DNA of 33,063 bases from Planctomycetota bacterium (GCA_016235155.1 JACRLW010000076.1:1-33063); one strand, 5' to 3'. Positions 1 through 9,495 are shown, numbered from the stretch's first letter. Program-made: numbers and translations. The notes: generated by a model not told the origin, from the letters alone.

Positions 1-252
1 CAGCTGCGTGTTGTCGCGCGTGATGCAGACCTGGCTCGGCACGTCGAGCGGTACCTCCTTCAGCGAATGCCTGTAGGCCACGTTCTCGATGAACGGGATC
101 AGGAACTTCAGCCCCGGCGTCAACGTGCGGTCGTACTTGCCGAGCCGCTCGACGACGAAGGCATTCTGCTGCGGCACGATCTTGAAGGTGAGGCTGACGA
201 AGATGACCGCGATGACGGCGATGACGAGGGCGATGACGAGGGCGTTTTCCAC
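1..252 (-). CDS. SPFH/band-7 (stomatin-like) membrane protein, N-terminal part
   Basis: Only the first 84 codons are inside the window; the gene continues past the left edge. The protein opens with one hydrophobic segment (about residues 4-24, an ALVIALVIAVIAVIF stretch) and continues into the SPFH signature (IVPQQNAFVVERLGKY, then TPGLKFLIPF and PLDVPSQVCITRDN). These are hallmarks of QmcA/stomatin-like proteins, which form membrane-bound oligomers thought to organise lipid microdomains or partner proteases. I chose the GTG at 252 because the hydrophobic anchor begins right after it and a GGAAG stretch lies a few bases upstream. It lies 37 bases downstream of an NfeD-like gene on the same strand. 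NfeD and SPFH proteins are a classic functional pair, so this is probably a two-gene operon. Sequence and codon use look betaproteobacterial rather than like the rest of the window. Confidence 0.88.
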   Translation of the reverse strand, partial: MENALVIALVIAVIAVIFVSLTFKIVPQQNAFVVERLGKYDRTLTPGLKFLIPFIENVAYRHSLKEVPLDVPSQVCITRDNTQL

Positions 253-289
253 GGAGGCTTCCGGTCGGGTGTCGCTGTGGCGGGGTGGG

Positions 290-730
290 TCAATTCGATG
301 CTGCAGGCTCCACGTCGAAGCTGTTGCCACGCACCGCGATGATCCGGTGCGCGCCCGGCACCGGCGCGCCGCTGCCGGCGAAACGAACGGCCCAGGTCGC
401 GCCGCGGTATTGCACGCGGGCCGCGCCATCGGCGCCCCAGACGTCGACGAAGACGGACTGGCCGATATCCAGATTGACATCGCGGTTGGACTCGGCCGGC
501 TCCGAACGTGGTGCGCGTGCACGCTTGAAGTGCCATGCGGCGGTGGCGCCACCGCTGATCAGTGCTGCCACCACGAGTTGGATGCTGAAACCCAGCCCGG
601 CATGCGTGGCCAGCGCCGCAGCTGCGCAGCCCAGCGCGAACATCAGCAGATAGAACGTCCCGCTGAGCAACTCGGCGACCACGAGCAGCCCCGCCAGCAC
701 CCACCACAGCGTCGATGCGTCGAAGTTCAT
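290..730 (-). CDS. NfeD-like membrane protein
   Basis: A 146-residue protein with hydrophobic helices in roughly residues 8-60 (LWWVLAGLLVVAELLSGTFY, then two more segments) and a soluble C-terminal half (about 85-146). The C-terminal half includes NRDVNLDIGQSVFVD and ARVQYRGATWAVRFAG, matching the OB-fold domain of NfeD family proteins. Members are inner-membrane partners of SPFH/stomatin-like proteins, and the SPFH gene follows 37 bases downstream, supporting the pairing. The ATG at 730 is preceded by GAGG about 8 bases upstream. A TAGACT box lies about 31 bases upstream. Leucines here are mostly CTG and alanines are mixed, whereas flanking genes strongly prefer CTC and GCG; this supports a foreign origin. 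The family call is secure; any specific function is inferred from the partner. Confidence 0.87.
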   Translation of the reverse strand: MNFDASTLWWVLAGLLVVAELLSGTFYLLMFALGCAAAALATHAGLGFSIQLVVAALISGGATAAWHFKRARAPRSEPAESNRDVNLDIGQSVFVDVWGADGAARVQYRGATWAVRFAGSGAPVPGAHRIIAVRGNSFDVEPAASN

Positions 731-761
731 GATTTCGCCTCTCGTCGTCGGCCGAAGCGCG

Positions 762-767
762 AGTCTA
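762..767 (-). promoter_or_regulatory. Candidate -10 box (TAGACT) for the NfeD/SPFH pair
   Basis: Read on the minus strand, GCTAGACT occurs about 31 bases before the NfeD-like start codon. This suits a short leader and a -10 element. No convincing -35 hexamer lies 16-18 bases upstream. The same octamer lies at nearly the same distance upstream of purA (27728-27733). Placement is the only support. Confidence 0.35.
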
Positions 768-1030
768 GCGACGCCGCCGTCGGCCTACACCTCGCGCGAA
801 TTCCTGTGCTCGGTGGGTCCGGTCGGAAGCCGCACCCGGTAGGTATCAGGACGCTTGCCGCGTGCAAGGTCATCCGACCGCGTCCTCGAAGTCGCTCGAC
901 GCGTGTTCGTTCCCGTCGGCGAACGCAGTAGCGGCAGCACGAGGGACCGGCAGTCGGGCACGCTCATGGTTCACCCGGATGGTGGCATCGACGGTGGCCC
1001 GCTGCCGGTCTCGCGAGTCCGGAGCCGCGA
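768..1030. other. Gene-free stretch between the giant TPR gene and the NfeD-like gene
   Basis: No reading frame here looks like a protein by composition. The stretch carries the 3' flank of the TPR gene and the upstream region of the NfeD-like gene. One modest hairpin is visible: arms 903-909 and 920-926 (GTGTTCG with CGAACGC, including one G-U pair) around a 10-base loop. There is no T tract, so a terminator role is uncertain. This is also where codon use switches between the left-edge genes and the rest, so it holds any transfer or assembly junction. Confidence 0.5.
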
Positions 1031-4000
1031 TCAGGTCGTCGTCGCCGTCGCCGCGCGCAGGATGCCGAGTCCCTGCCCGAGCCGTAGTCCGACCTGGCCG
1101 CCGGCGAGGCACAGCGTGGCGAGGCAGGGGCAGGCGCGCAGCAACTCGATGCCGCGCAGGTCGGCGGGATCGGAGGCATCGCGTTCCTCGCGGCGCGCGC
1201 GGGCGAAGCCGGCGAGCAGTTGCGGGAGCTCGGTGCGGAGTGCGCGACGGCGGGCGCGGAACGACGGCTCGTCGCGCAGCCGGGCGAGCAGCCGTTGCGC
1301 GAGCCAACGCACGCCTTCCGCGGCGAGCTCGGCGGGGGGGAGGCGGTCGTTGAGGAGGCAGGGCTTCGCATCGCCGCGGCGGAGCGCGACTTCACGCAGA
1401 TGCCGTTCGTGCCACCACGCCGAGTGGTCGTGGGGCAGATCGTCGAGCGCGTGGCGGCTGACCGCGACGACGTCGTCGAGGCGACCGAGTTCGAGGAAGG
1501 CGTCGGCGACGTTGGCGAGCATCCACGCCTGCACGCCGACGCGACGCCAACCCTGCGTCGCGAGAGCGGCGAGCACCGAAGCACCCTCCCGTCCCGACAA
1601 CGCGTAGGCGAGACGACCGAAGGCCTCGGGGTCCGCGATCGGTTCGCGCAGATGGGTCTTCGCCCACGCCGCGGTCCGCGCGACCGGCAACCTGGTCCGC
1701 GCGGTGTAGAGCAGGCGCGCGATCGGCAGTTCGGACGCCGGGGACTGCAGATCGGCGCAGAGGCGCGTGATGCCGCGGTAGAAGCCGCGCGCGTCGCCGC
1801 GCATCGCCGCGAGGTGGAGGAGGTTCTCGCGCACGACGACCGACGCGTCGCGCTCGAGTTCGGCGAGCACGGCGCGGTGGGTCCGCTTCGCGAAGGAGCG
1901 GAGCGCGGAATCGGCGTCGGCGAGCAGGGTCGGGTCGACTTCCGCATGCTGCAGCAAGCGACGGAAGCCGCGCGCGGCGAGTTCGAGCTTGCCGCAGGCC
2001 GCGGCGGCGCGCGCGACGAGCGCCGCCTGCCACGACGGCATCGCGTGCGGGTCGTCGTCGCCGAGCAGTTCGAGTGCTTGCGCCGCGCGCCGATTGGCGA
2101 GCAAGTGCGTCGCGAGGCGGTGCTTCGCCCACGCGTGCGAGGGATCGGCGGCGAGCGCTGCGCGAAGTGCGGTCTCGGCCGGCTCGAGGTCGTCGCGCGC
2201 GAAGTGCGCGTCGGCGGCGTAGACGTGGAGAACGGCCGAGTCGGCGAGGGCCGCGGGGACCTGCCGGGCGATCGCGAGGATCTCCTCGTGGCGATGCTCC
2301 GCATCGAGCCATTCGAGCAGCGTGATCCAGCCGCGCTCGAAGTCGGGGTGGGCGTCGAGCAGCGCGCGCAACGCGGCCCGACTCGTCTCGAGTTCGCCCT
2401 GCGTGCGCAGGATGCGCGCGTCGACCAACGCGAGGTCGTGCTCGTCGCCGAGCAGACGCAGGCCCTCGGCGACGACGGCGCGCGCTTCGTCGAAGCGCTT
2501 CAACTCGACGAGGCCGTCGATCAGGCCCTCGCGCGCCTGACCGATGCGCGGGTCGATCGCGAGCGCCGCGCGCAGCGCGTCGAGACGTTCGGCATGGCGC
2601 CCGAGCTGCCCGAGCGCGGTCGCATGCACGTCGTGCGAGACGGCCCAGCGCGGGTTGCTGCGCACGAGTTCCTCGGCGATGGCGAGGGCGTCGGTCTCGC
2701 GGCCGACGGCGCCCAGCCAGAGCACGTGGCGCTGGAACGCCCAGGCGTAGTCGCGGTCGAGTTCGCACGCGCGCGCGATGGACGCGAGGGCGGCGTCCCG
2801 TTCGCCGAGCTTCCACTGCACGTCGGCGAGCCAGCCGTGCAGGTAGGCGTTGCCGGGGACGCGCGCGAGGCCGCGTTCGTAGCGGACGCGCGCGTCGGCG
2901 AGGCGGCCGTCGTCCTCGAAGGAAGAGCCGAGCTGGACCCAGGCCGTGGCGTCGTTCGGATAGCGCGCCAGGATCTCTTCGAGGACGAGGCGCTCGTCGT
3001 CGCGCCGATCGACGAGGCGCAGGCAGCGGCCGCGCAAGCGGGCGAGTTCGGGATCCCAGGGGAAGTCGGCGGCCAGTCGCTCGGCGCGCACGAGGGCTCC
3101 GGCCGGATCGCGCGACTCGAGGAAGCGGACGCGCGCGATGCGCAGATCCCGTGCGTCGGCGAAGCGCGCCTCGAGGTCACCGAGGAACCGGTCGAGGATC
3201 GTGTCGGCGACGTGACCGTCCGCGAAACCGAGGTACGCGCGCAGTGCGTCCGCGTCGGGCGCGCCCGGTTCCTGCAACCAGCGCGCGGCGAGGACCTCGA
3301 ACACGGCGCCGGCCGCCGCCGGGTCGGGTGCGTACTCGAGCGCGAGGCGCAGGGCGTAGCCGTCGTGCGGAGCGACGTCGAGCGCGCGCCGCGCCGCGGC
3401 GTGCGCGGCCGCGGTGTCGCCGAGCGCCGCCCGCGCGCGTCCGGTGTCGAGCCAGGTGCGCGCCACGTCGGGCATCGTGCGCTCGAGCTCGGCGAGTTCG
3501 CGAAGCGCATCGTCCGCGGCGCCGGTGTTCACGAGATGCGTCGCGAGACGCGCGCGCAACCACGGCTCGTCGGGGTGTTCGTCGACCAATCGGCGCAGCA
3601 ATACACCGCCGCGCTCGCGGTCCTCGATGCGCTCGAGGAAGTCGAGGACCACGATCATCAGGCGCGGGTCGTCGCCGCGTTCGGTGACCGCGGTATCGGC
3701 GGCGGCGAGCGCGGCATCGCGCCCGCGGTGTTCGAGCAGCGCGTGCAGGCGCCGTTCCAGCGCGAGCGTCGAACCGGGATCGGCCGCGGCCGCGCGCTCG
3801 AGCGCGCGCAACGCCTCGGCGTGGTCGCCCCGTGCGCGGGCGAGGCGGTGCGCGGCGAGTTCGCGGTCGACGGGACGGCCGCGAGCGCCGATCGCATCGA
3901 GCGTCGCGCCGGCTTCGTCGTGGCGGCCCGCGGCGAGCAGCGCGTCGAACAACTCGAAGCGCACGTCGACGTCGACGTGGTGCACGCATGCCGAGCGAAG

Positions 4001-6048
4001 GACGTCGAGCGCTTCCTCCGGACGCCCCGCGTCGCGCAGTGCGTCGGCAAGGGTCACCGACGGATCCGACGAGCGTTCGCCGAGGCGATCGACGCGCCGG
4101 CGCAACCAGGCGAGACCTTCCTCGCGCCGGCCGATCTGCGCGTACGCCGTCGCGCACGAGCGCGCGAGCGACTCGTCGTACGGAGCGAGGCACGCCACGA
4201 CGCGGTAGAGCTCGGCGGCCTCGGCGCGACGCGCGACGTCGTGCCAGATCACGTCCGGCAGTGCACGCGCGGAACGCGCGTCGCCGCCGAGTCGGCGCAG
4301 CGCCTTGCGGACCAAAGCCTCCGCCGTCGCCCGATCCGCGGCGTTCTCGCGGATGTGGTCGGCGAGCTTGATCGCGAGGTGCGGGGATGCACCGCGCCGC
4401 CGGCATCGCGCTTCGAGGAACTCCCGCATCTCGCGCCAACGACCTTCGTTGCCAAGAGCCCACGCGTAGGCGTTCTGCCAGTAGCCGTCGTCGGGACTCG
4501 CGTCGAGGCGTTCGGCGAAGAGGCGCGTGGCGGCGCGACGATCACGGTGTTCGTTCGCGAGCGCGAAGCGCGCTTCCCAGCGCACGGTGGCCGGGGTGAC
4601 GTGGCCCTGAGTGACGTGGCCTTCGGCGACGTGCTCGATGGCGGCGGCGCGGCGCGCGGCGTCGTGCAGGCGACGCTCGGCGAGATCGTGGCGCAGCCGC
4701 ACGAGTTCGACGCACGCGTCGGCATGCGGCGTCGCGTCTTGCGGCACGCGCTCGAGCACGTCGCGCGGGGCGATCAACGCGCACAGTCCGCCCTTGTCCG
4801 CCGTCACCGACGTCAACCACTTCGCGTCGACCTCGCGGACGAGGCTCGATCCGGGATCGCGCAGCAGGAAGGTGTCGAGTGCTTCGTCGTAGCCGCAGAG
4901 CGCGACGCGGTGGCCGGAGTTCTCCGAGCGCATGCTGATCGCGAAGGGTTGGCCGAGGTCGATCAGGCGGCGCGCCGCGTCGGCGTCGAACTCGAAGAAC
5001 CGGATCGCGAAGCCCTGCTCGTCGGCCCAGCGCAGTTCACCGTGGTCCGGCGTGCCGTCGTAGGTGATGCGCGCAGCGATCGCCGCCTGCGGAACCACCT
5101 GGCCGTGGAACGCGAGCAGCGACGCCATCGTCGCGGGCGAACAGGTGACGTGGTCCTGCCGGACGAACGGCACGGGCAGCGCCGCGCGCGGGCCGTGTGC
5201 GCCCGCGGCGAGCCGCTCCGCCCAGCTCCGCAATCCGCGGCCGCCGGCGCGCGCATGTTGCAAGGCACCGGCGTCGTCGCCGCGCGCGCGATGCGCACGA
5301 GCAGGTGGTGCATGCCGTGGTGGAGTCGACGGCCGAGCGGTCGCTGCGCGAGCACGCGCCTCGCGCCGGACTCCGCGGCGTCGAGCTCGCCTCGTTCGAA
5401 TCGGCGTTCGGCGAGCATCGCCGCGAACTGCGGGGACTGCATCGACGCCGCGCGTTCGGTCAGGACGGCCAGCGTGTCGTCGTGGCCGGAGTCGTCGAGC
5501 AGCCAGCACTCCTGCTCGGCGAGGCGGGGTTCGTCCGGCGCGACGGCGCGCGCGGCGCGACAGGCGGCGAGCGCGTCGGCGCGGCGATCCTGATCCTGCA
5601 GGGTCCACGCCCGCTCGAGCGCGACGCGGGGATCGCGCGCGTCGATCGCCTCCGCCGCGGCGAGTTCCTCGTGCGCGAGCTCGAAGTCGCGGAACTGCGA
5701 GCGCACGCGGGCCGTCGCGAGGTGGGCGCCGATCGATTCCTCCGCGTCGCGCGGCGCGGGAAGGTCGGCACGCGTGGTCAACGCGAGCGCGTCGAACGGA
5801 CGCCCGGTGCGCAGGAGCTCGCAGATCGCGAGAGACCAGCTCGCGCGGCGCGCGGCGTGATCGCGACGCAACACCCGGATCGTCCACGCGCGCTGCGTGT
5901 CGAGCGCGAGGCGCAGCGCGAGGAGGTGCGCGGTCGCGAGCACGTCGAACGAGCCGCGCGTGCCCGGGTCCGCGAGCAGCGGTTCGAGCGCGAGCCAGGC
6001 CTCGGCCCATCGGCCGCGGTCCGCGGCGGACTGCACGGCGCTCGTCAT
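1031..6048 (-). CDS. Giant TPR protein with a C39-like papain-fold domain; frameshifted at 5281-5290
   Basis: The intended product is about 1671 residues. Residues 1-255 are helical and TPR-like. Residues about 290-410 resemble a C39-family (papain-fold) peptidase domain: VRQDHVTCSPATM with candidate nucleophile C302, SGHRVALCGYD with H379, and FLLRDPGS with D397. The remaining ~1250 residues are repeated A/L/R-rich helical pairs typical of TPRs (for example AWVQLGSSFEDDGRLADARVRYERGLARVPGN-type units). The start is the ATG at 6048, which overlaps the upstream decarboxylase stop as ATGA. Frame is lost in the (CG)5 run at 5281-5290. The whole span is 5018 nt, two more than a multiple of three, so removing one CG unit restores a single open frame through RIARGDD. 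As written, translation from 6048 would end near 4963. No signal peptide or transmembrane segment is evident, so a cytoplasmic location is likely. Substrate and activity are unknown; C39-like domains can be inactive. Confidence 0.75.
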
Positions 6049-7421
6049 GCGTCGAGCAGGGCGATGATCCGCGCGACGGCGCGGTCGATCTCGGAGCCGT
6101 CCGTACGGTGGTTGAGGACGCAGAAGCGCAGGACGAAGGTCTCTCCGACCCGCGACGACGACAACAGCAGCGAGCCGTCGGCGTGGATGCGGCTCAGCAA
6201 TTCGCGCGCACGCGGCTCGCCGCCCGCCACGGTGAAGGTGAACACGGTCGTGCTCGGCGGCGTGACGATCGAGACGCGCGGGTCGCGTGCGAGCGCCTGA
6301 GCGGCGCGCCGCGCGTTCGCGACGTCCGCGCGGAGCGCGTCGCGGATCGCGGCCAGGCCGAGGCCGCGCAGCACGAACCACAGCGGCACCGCGCGCGCGC
6401 CGCGGCTGAGTTCGGGGCCGCGTTCGAAGAAGTTGACCTCGTCGCGCGGGACGTCCTGCAGGTACGCCGCGTCGCCGACGAACGCGGCGCGCAGCGCCGG
6501 GAGATCCGTCACGAGGAGGCAGCCGCACTCGAACGGGGCGTAGAGGCCCTTGTGCGGATCGAGCGTGATCGAGTCGGCGCGAGCGAGCGCGTCGCGGAGA
6601 TCGCCGCGCTCCGGAAGAACCGCGAGTGCCGCGCCGAACGCGCCGTCGACGTGGAGCCACGCCCCGTGCTGCGACGCGAGCGCGGCAGCCTCGGCGATCG
6701 GGTCGACGGCGCCGGTCGTGGTCGTTCCCATCGTGACGACGACCACGCCGGGTTCGCGACCGGCCGCGGCGTCCTGCGCGAGCGCTCGCGCGAGCGAAGC
6801 GGTCCGCAGCCGCTGCGCGTCGTCGACGTCGACCACGACGACGTCGTCTCGAGGGATGCCGATCACCCGCGCCGCCTTCCCGACCGAGTAGTGGGCCTCG
6901 CCGGTGACGTAGACGCGGAAACCCGTTCTTCCGCGCGCTCGTGCGCGAGCCCGCGCCGCCGCGAGCGCATCGAGGTTGGCCAGCGAGCCGCCGCTCGTCA
7001 GGATCCCGCCGGCGAAGCGATCGGGAAGTCCGAGCGCCTGACGCAGCCAGTCGAGGACCGTCACTTCGAGCTGCGCGGCGATCGCGCCGCCGAGCCAGGT
7101 GCCGACGAAGAGGTTGCTCGCGCTGGCGGCAAACGCGCCCAGGGCTCCCGCGAAGCTGCCCGGCGCCGGCACCCAACCGAAGAAGCGCGGGTGATTGACC
7201 AGCGTGGCGTGAGGGAGCAGGACGTCGAAGAAGCGCGCCAGGCAGTCGTCGAGCCCGGCGCCGCTGAGCGGAAGGGCCTCGTCGGTGAGCTTCGCGAGCA
7301 CGTCGCGCGACGGCGGCGCAAAGACGCGAGCCTCGCTCAGGCCGGCGAGGTGATCCGCGACACGACCGGCGGCATCCGCGCCGAGGCGACGCATCGCATC
7401 GCGATCGGGGTCGAGGGACAT
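6045..7421 (-). CDS. Group II pyridoxal-phosphate-dependent amino-acid decarboxylase
   Basis: A 458-residue fold-type I PLP enzyme of the aromatic-L-amino-acid/glutamate decarboxylase group, usual length for the family. Visible landmarks are NHPRFFGWVPAPGS (about 76-89), TSGGSLANLDAL (142-153), H177 in EAHYS, which should stack on the cofactor ring, D259 in HVDGAFG, and the Schiff-base lysine K291 in LDPHKGLY. The amine substrate cannot be read from sequence. I chose ATG 7421 (MSLDPDRDAM) over an upstream GTG-type start because homologues begin with this D/E-rich helix. The stop overlaps the start of the C39/TPR gene by four bases, so the two are probably translated together and may act in one process. 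The enzyme family is secure; specificity is open. Confidence 0.9.
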   Translation of the reverse strand: MSLDPDRDAMRRLGADAAGRVADHLAGLSEARVFAPPSRDVLAKLTDEALPLSGAGLDDCLARFFDVLLPHATLVNHPRFFGWVPAPGSFAGALGAFAASASNLFVGTWLGGAIAAQLEVTVLDWLRQALGLPDRFAGGILTSGGSLANLDALAAARARARARGRTGFRVYVTGEAHYSVGKAARVIGIPRDDVVVVDVDDAQRLRTASLARALAQDAAAGREPGVVVVTMGTTTTGAVDPIAEAAALASQHGAWLHVDGAFGAALAVLPERGDLRDALARADSITLDPHKGLYAPFECGCLLVTDLPALRAAFVGDAAYLQDVPRDEVNFFERGPELSRGARAVPLWFVLRGLGLAAIRDALRADVANARRAAQALARDPRVSIVTPPSTTVFTFTVAGGEPRARELLSRIHADGSLLLSSSRVGETFVLRFCVLNHRTDGSEIDRAVARIIALLDA

Positions 7422-7477
7422 GAGCGCGCCACGACAGCGCGCCTTGCACGGCGCGTCCAGCCGAGACACCCCGATGT

Positions 7478-7506
7478 TTGACCATGGTCCGCGGCAACCC
7501 TATCTT
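7478..7506 (+). promoter_or_regulatory. Sigma70-like promoter for the DAHP synthase-tpiA run
   Basis: TTGACC (7478-7483) and TATCTT (7501-7506) are separated by exactly 17 bases. They match the -35 and -10 consensus at five and four of six positions. The site lies in the divergent gap between the decarboxylase and the DAHP synthase genes and reads toward the latter. Predicted transcription start is near 7513. Confidence 0.6.
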
Positions 7507-7613
7507 GCGCCGCCCGCCGGTCTTCCGACCGCGATCCCGCCCGCCGCCGCCGTCCGTGCAATTGCCAGCACCAAACCGACGGCGCGGTCCGCCTCGGTCC
7601 CGCGGGCTTCGCG

Positions 7614-8387
7614 ATGATCGCGGGCCCGTGCGCGGTCGAGAGCAGGGAGCAGACCCTTGCGATCGCGCGCGCCGTGGCTCGGTCCGGCGCGGCGATGCTG
7701 CGGGGCGGCGCGTTCAAGCCGCGGACCTCGCCGCACTCGTTCCAGGGTCTCGGGACGGAGGGTCTCGCCATCCTCGCCGAGGCGTCGCGCGCGACGGGCT
7801 TGCCGGTCGTCACCGAGGTGCTCGACCCGCGCGACGTCGAACTCGTCGCGGCGCACGCCGCGATGCTGCAGATCGGTTCGCGCAACATGCAGAACTTCCC
7901 GCTGCTGCGCGAGGTCGGCCGCTGCGGCCTGCCGGTGCTGCTCAAGCGCGGTGCGTCGGCGACCCTCGACGAACTGCTCGCCGCGGCGGACTACATCCTC
8001 GAGGAAGGCAACCAGCGCGTCGTGCTCTGTGAGCGCGGCGTGCGCGGCTTCGATCCGTCGACCCGCTACGTGCTCGACCTCGCCGCCATCCCCGCGCTGC
8101 GGTTGCGCACGCCGCTGCCGCTGATCGTCGACCCGTCGCACGCCACCGGGCGGCGCGAACTCGTGGCGCCGATGGCGCTCGCGGCGCTCGCGGCGGGGGC
8201 GGACGGGATCATGGTCGAGGTCCATCCCGACCCGGCGCACGCGCTGTCCGACGGTCGCCAGGCGCTCCTGCCTGGCGACTTCGAGGAACTCGCGGACCGA
8301 CTCGCGGCCCTGGCGCCGCAGTTCGGCCGCGTGCTCGAGCGCGATCGGTCCGCGCCGCGGAACGCCGTCAGCAGGAGCCGCGCATGA
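7614..8387 (+). CDS. aroF: 3-deoxy-7-phosphoheptulonate synthase (DAHP synthase, type I beta)
   Basis: The product condenses phosphoenolpyruvate with erythrose 4-phosphate, the entry step to the shikimate pathway. Residues 2-10 (IAGPCAVES), then [41 protein letters not shown]-like [21 protein letters not shown] and [13 protein letters not shown], form the complete TIM-barrel signature. The Tyr/Phe-insensitive short form fits better than KDO8P synthase because of the SFQG and ERGVRGF motifs. The ATG at 7614 is the only standard start in this frame after an in-frame stop at 7479, yet it sits directly at the first barrel strand with no clear Shine-Dalgarno. Upstream in-frame residues ([11 protein letters not shown]) look like the family's normal lead-in strand, so the true N-terminus may be longer (see findings). 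The stop overlaps the tpiA start as ATGA. Confidence 0.85.
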   Translation: MIAGPCAVESREQTLAIARAVARSGAAMLRGGAFKPRTSPHSFQGLGTEGLAILAEASRATGLPVVTEVLDPRDVELVAAHAAMLQIGSRNMQNFPLLREVGRCGLPVLLKRGASATLDELLAAADYILEEGNQRVVLCERGVRGFDPSTRYVLDLAAIPALRLRTPLPLIVDPSHATGRRELVAPMALAALAAGADGIMVEVHPDPAHALSDGRQALLPGDFEELADRLAALAPQFGRVLERDRSAPRNAVSRSRA

Positions 8388-9148
8388 AGGACACGCGGAA
8401 GCCGTACATCGCCGGCAACTGGAAGATGAACCTCGACCGGTCGCGGGGGCTCGACCTGATCAAGACGATCAAAGGACGCCTCGGCGACGGCAGCGACCGC
8501 GAGGTCGCGGTCTTCGTGCCGGCGTGCTACCTCGCCGACGTCTCCGCGGTCGCGCAGGGTTCGCCGCTCGGGGTGGGCGCCCAGAATCTCTGGTATGAGA
8601 AGGAGGGCGCGTTCACCGGCGAACTCTCCGCGGCGATGCTCCGCGAGGTCGGGGCCGATCGCGTGATCGTCGGTCACAGCGAGCGCCGGCACGTGTTCGG
8701 CGAGAAGGACGAGTGGATGTCGCGCAAGCTGCGCGCGGCGCTCGACTCCCATCTGATGCCGATCCTCTGCGTCGGCGAGACGCTCGAGGAGCGCAAGGGC
8801 AACCGCACCGATCGCGTGCTGAAGCGCCAGCTCGAGACCGCGTTCCTCGACGTCAAGCCCGAGGAGATCCGCCGCCTGACCGTCGCCTACGAGCCGGTCT
8901 GGGCCATCGGCACCGGCGAGGTCGCGACTCCCGAGCAGGCCGCCGAGGCGCACCGGTTCATCCGCCGCTGGATCACCGGCCGGCTCGGCGCCGAAGCCGG
9001 ACTCGCGGTGCGCATCCTCTACGGCGGCAGCGTCAACCCCGGCAACGTGCGGAACCTGCTCGCGGTCGAGGACATCGACGGCGTCCTGGTCGGCGGCGCC
9101 AGTTTGAGGCCCGACACCTTCATCCCGATCATCGAGTTCGGACTCTGA
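8384..9148 (+). CDS. tpiA: Triosephosphate isomerase
   Basis: Interconverts dihydroxyacetone phosphate and glyceraldehyde 3-phosphate in glycolysis. The 254-residue length is normal. All catalytic landmarks are present: K14 in GNWKMN, H98 in VGHSERR, the general base E170 in [11 protein letters not shown], and the phosphate-binding YGGSV and GGASL loops near the end. The ATG at 8384 overlaps the DAHP synthase stop by four bases and has AGGAG six bases upstream inside that gene, so coupled translation is likely. The active site shows nothing unusual. Confidence 0.98.
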   Translation: MKDTRKPYIAGNWKMNLDRSRGLDLIKTIKGRLGDGSDREVAVFVPACYLADVSAVAQGSPLGVGAQNLWYEKEGAFTGELSAAMLREVGADRVIVGHSERRHVFGEKDEWMSRKLRAALDSHLMPILCVGETLEERKGNRTDRVLKRQLETAFLDVKPEEIRRLTVAYEPVWAIGTGEVATPEQAAEAHRFIRRWITGRLGAEAGLAVRILYGGSVNPGNVRNLLAVEDIDGVLVGGASLRPDTFIPIIEFGL

Positions 9149-9229
9149 GCAAGTCTCTCGGCCAGTCTCCCAGTCGCCGTCATCGCAGCGCGCGAGACGC
9201 CGGCACCTTCTGATCTCCGTCCTGTCGCC

Positions 9230-9457
9230 ATGGAAGCCGTTCTCCAGATCTTGTTGTGGATCCTGTTCTTCGCCTCCGGCGTCGTGATGTCGGTGGTGAT
9301 CCTGTTGCAGCAGGGCGGCGGCGGTGGACTGGCCGAAGCGTTCGGCGGCGTCGGCGCCGAGACCTTCGGCGTGCGCGCGAGCGGCGCGACCAAGTTCACG
9401 TTCGGCGCCGCGGCGGTGTTCCTGACCTGCGCGGTGCTCCTGCACGCGACCTGGTGA
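9230..9457 (+). CDS. secG: Preprotein translocase subunit SecG
   Basis: A 75-residue membrane protein with two predicted helices (about residues 4-24 and 54-73). They flank the conserved loop VVILLQQGGGGGLAEAFGG, which is diagnostic for SecG, the small accessory subunit of the SecYEG channel. Placement next to tpiA is a common arrangement in bacteria (tpiA-secG). It starts 81 bases after tpiA with no obvious Shine-Dalgarno. The 9149-9229 gap shows no clear hairpin or promoter, so transcription probably reads through from upstream. Confidence 0.95.
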   Translation: MEAVLQILLWILFFASGVVMSVVILLQQGGGGGLAEAFGGVGAETFGVRASGATKFTFGAAAVFLTCAVLLHATW

Positions 9458-9489
9458 TGGCGCCGGCCGCGAGCCGCGGCAACGCGCCG

Positions 9490-9495
9490 AAGGGA
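9490..9495 (+). promoter_or_regulatory. Shine-Dalgarno that decides the yicC start
   Basis: AAGGGA sits nine bases before the ATG at 9505. This favours 9505 over the alternative ATG at 9457, which overlaps the secG stop and would add 16 residues not typical of the family. Confidence 0.6.

Noticed and set aside
4963..5280. Continuation of the N-terminal frame of the giant gene after the CG run
   Set aside because: Its residues become R/A/P-rich with no motif, while the other frame at once shows the C39-like domain, so this is out-of-frame read-through.
1220..5593. A 1457-codon open frame on the plus strand opposite the TPR gene
   Set aside because: It mirrors the TPR gene's GC-skewed codons; its product is E/R/G/V-rich without recognisable domains, while the minus strand shows TPR and C39 motifs.
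6920..6965. ARARARARG repeat in the decarboxylase as a frameshift site
   Set aside because: The frame is continuous, with conserved motifs on both sides; it is a simple surface-loop composition effect.
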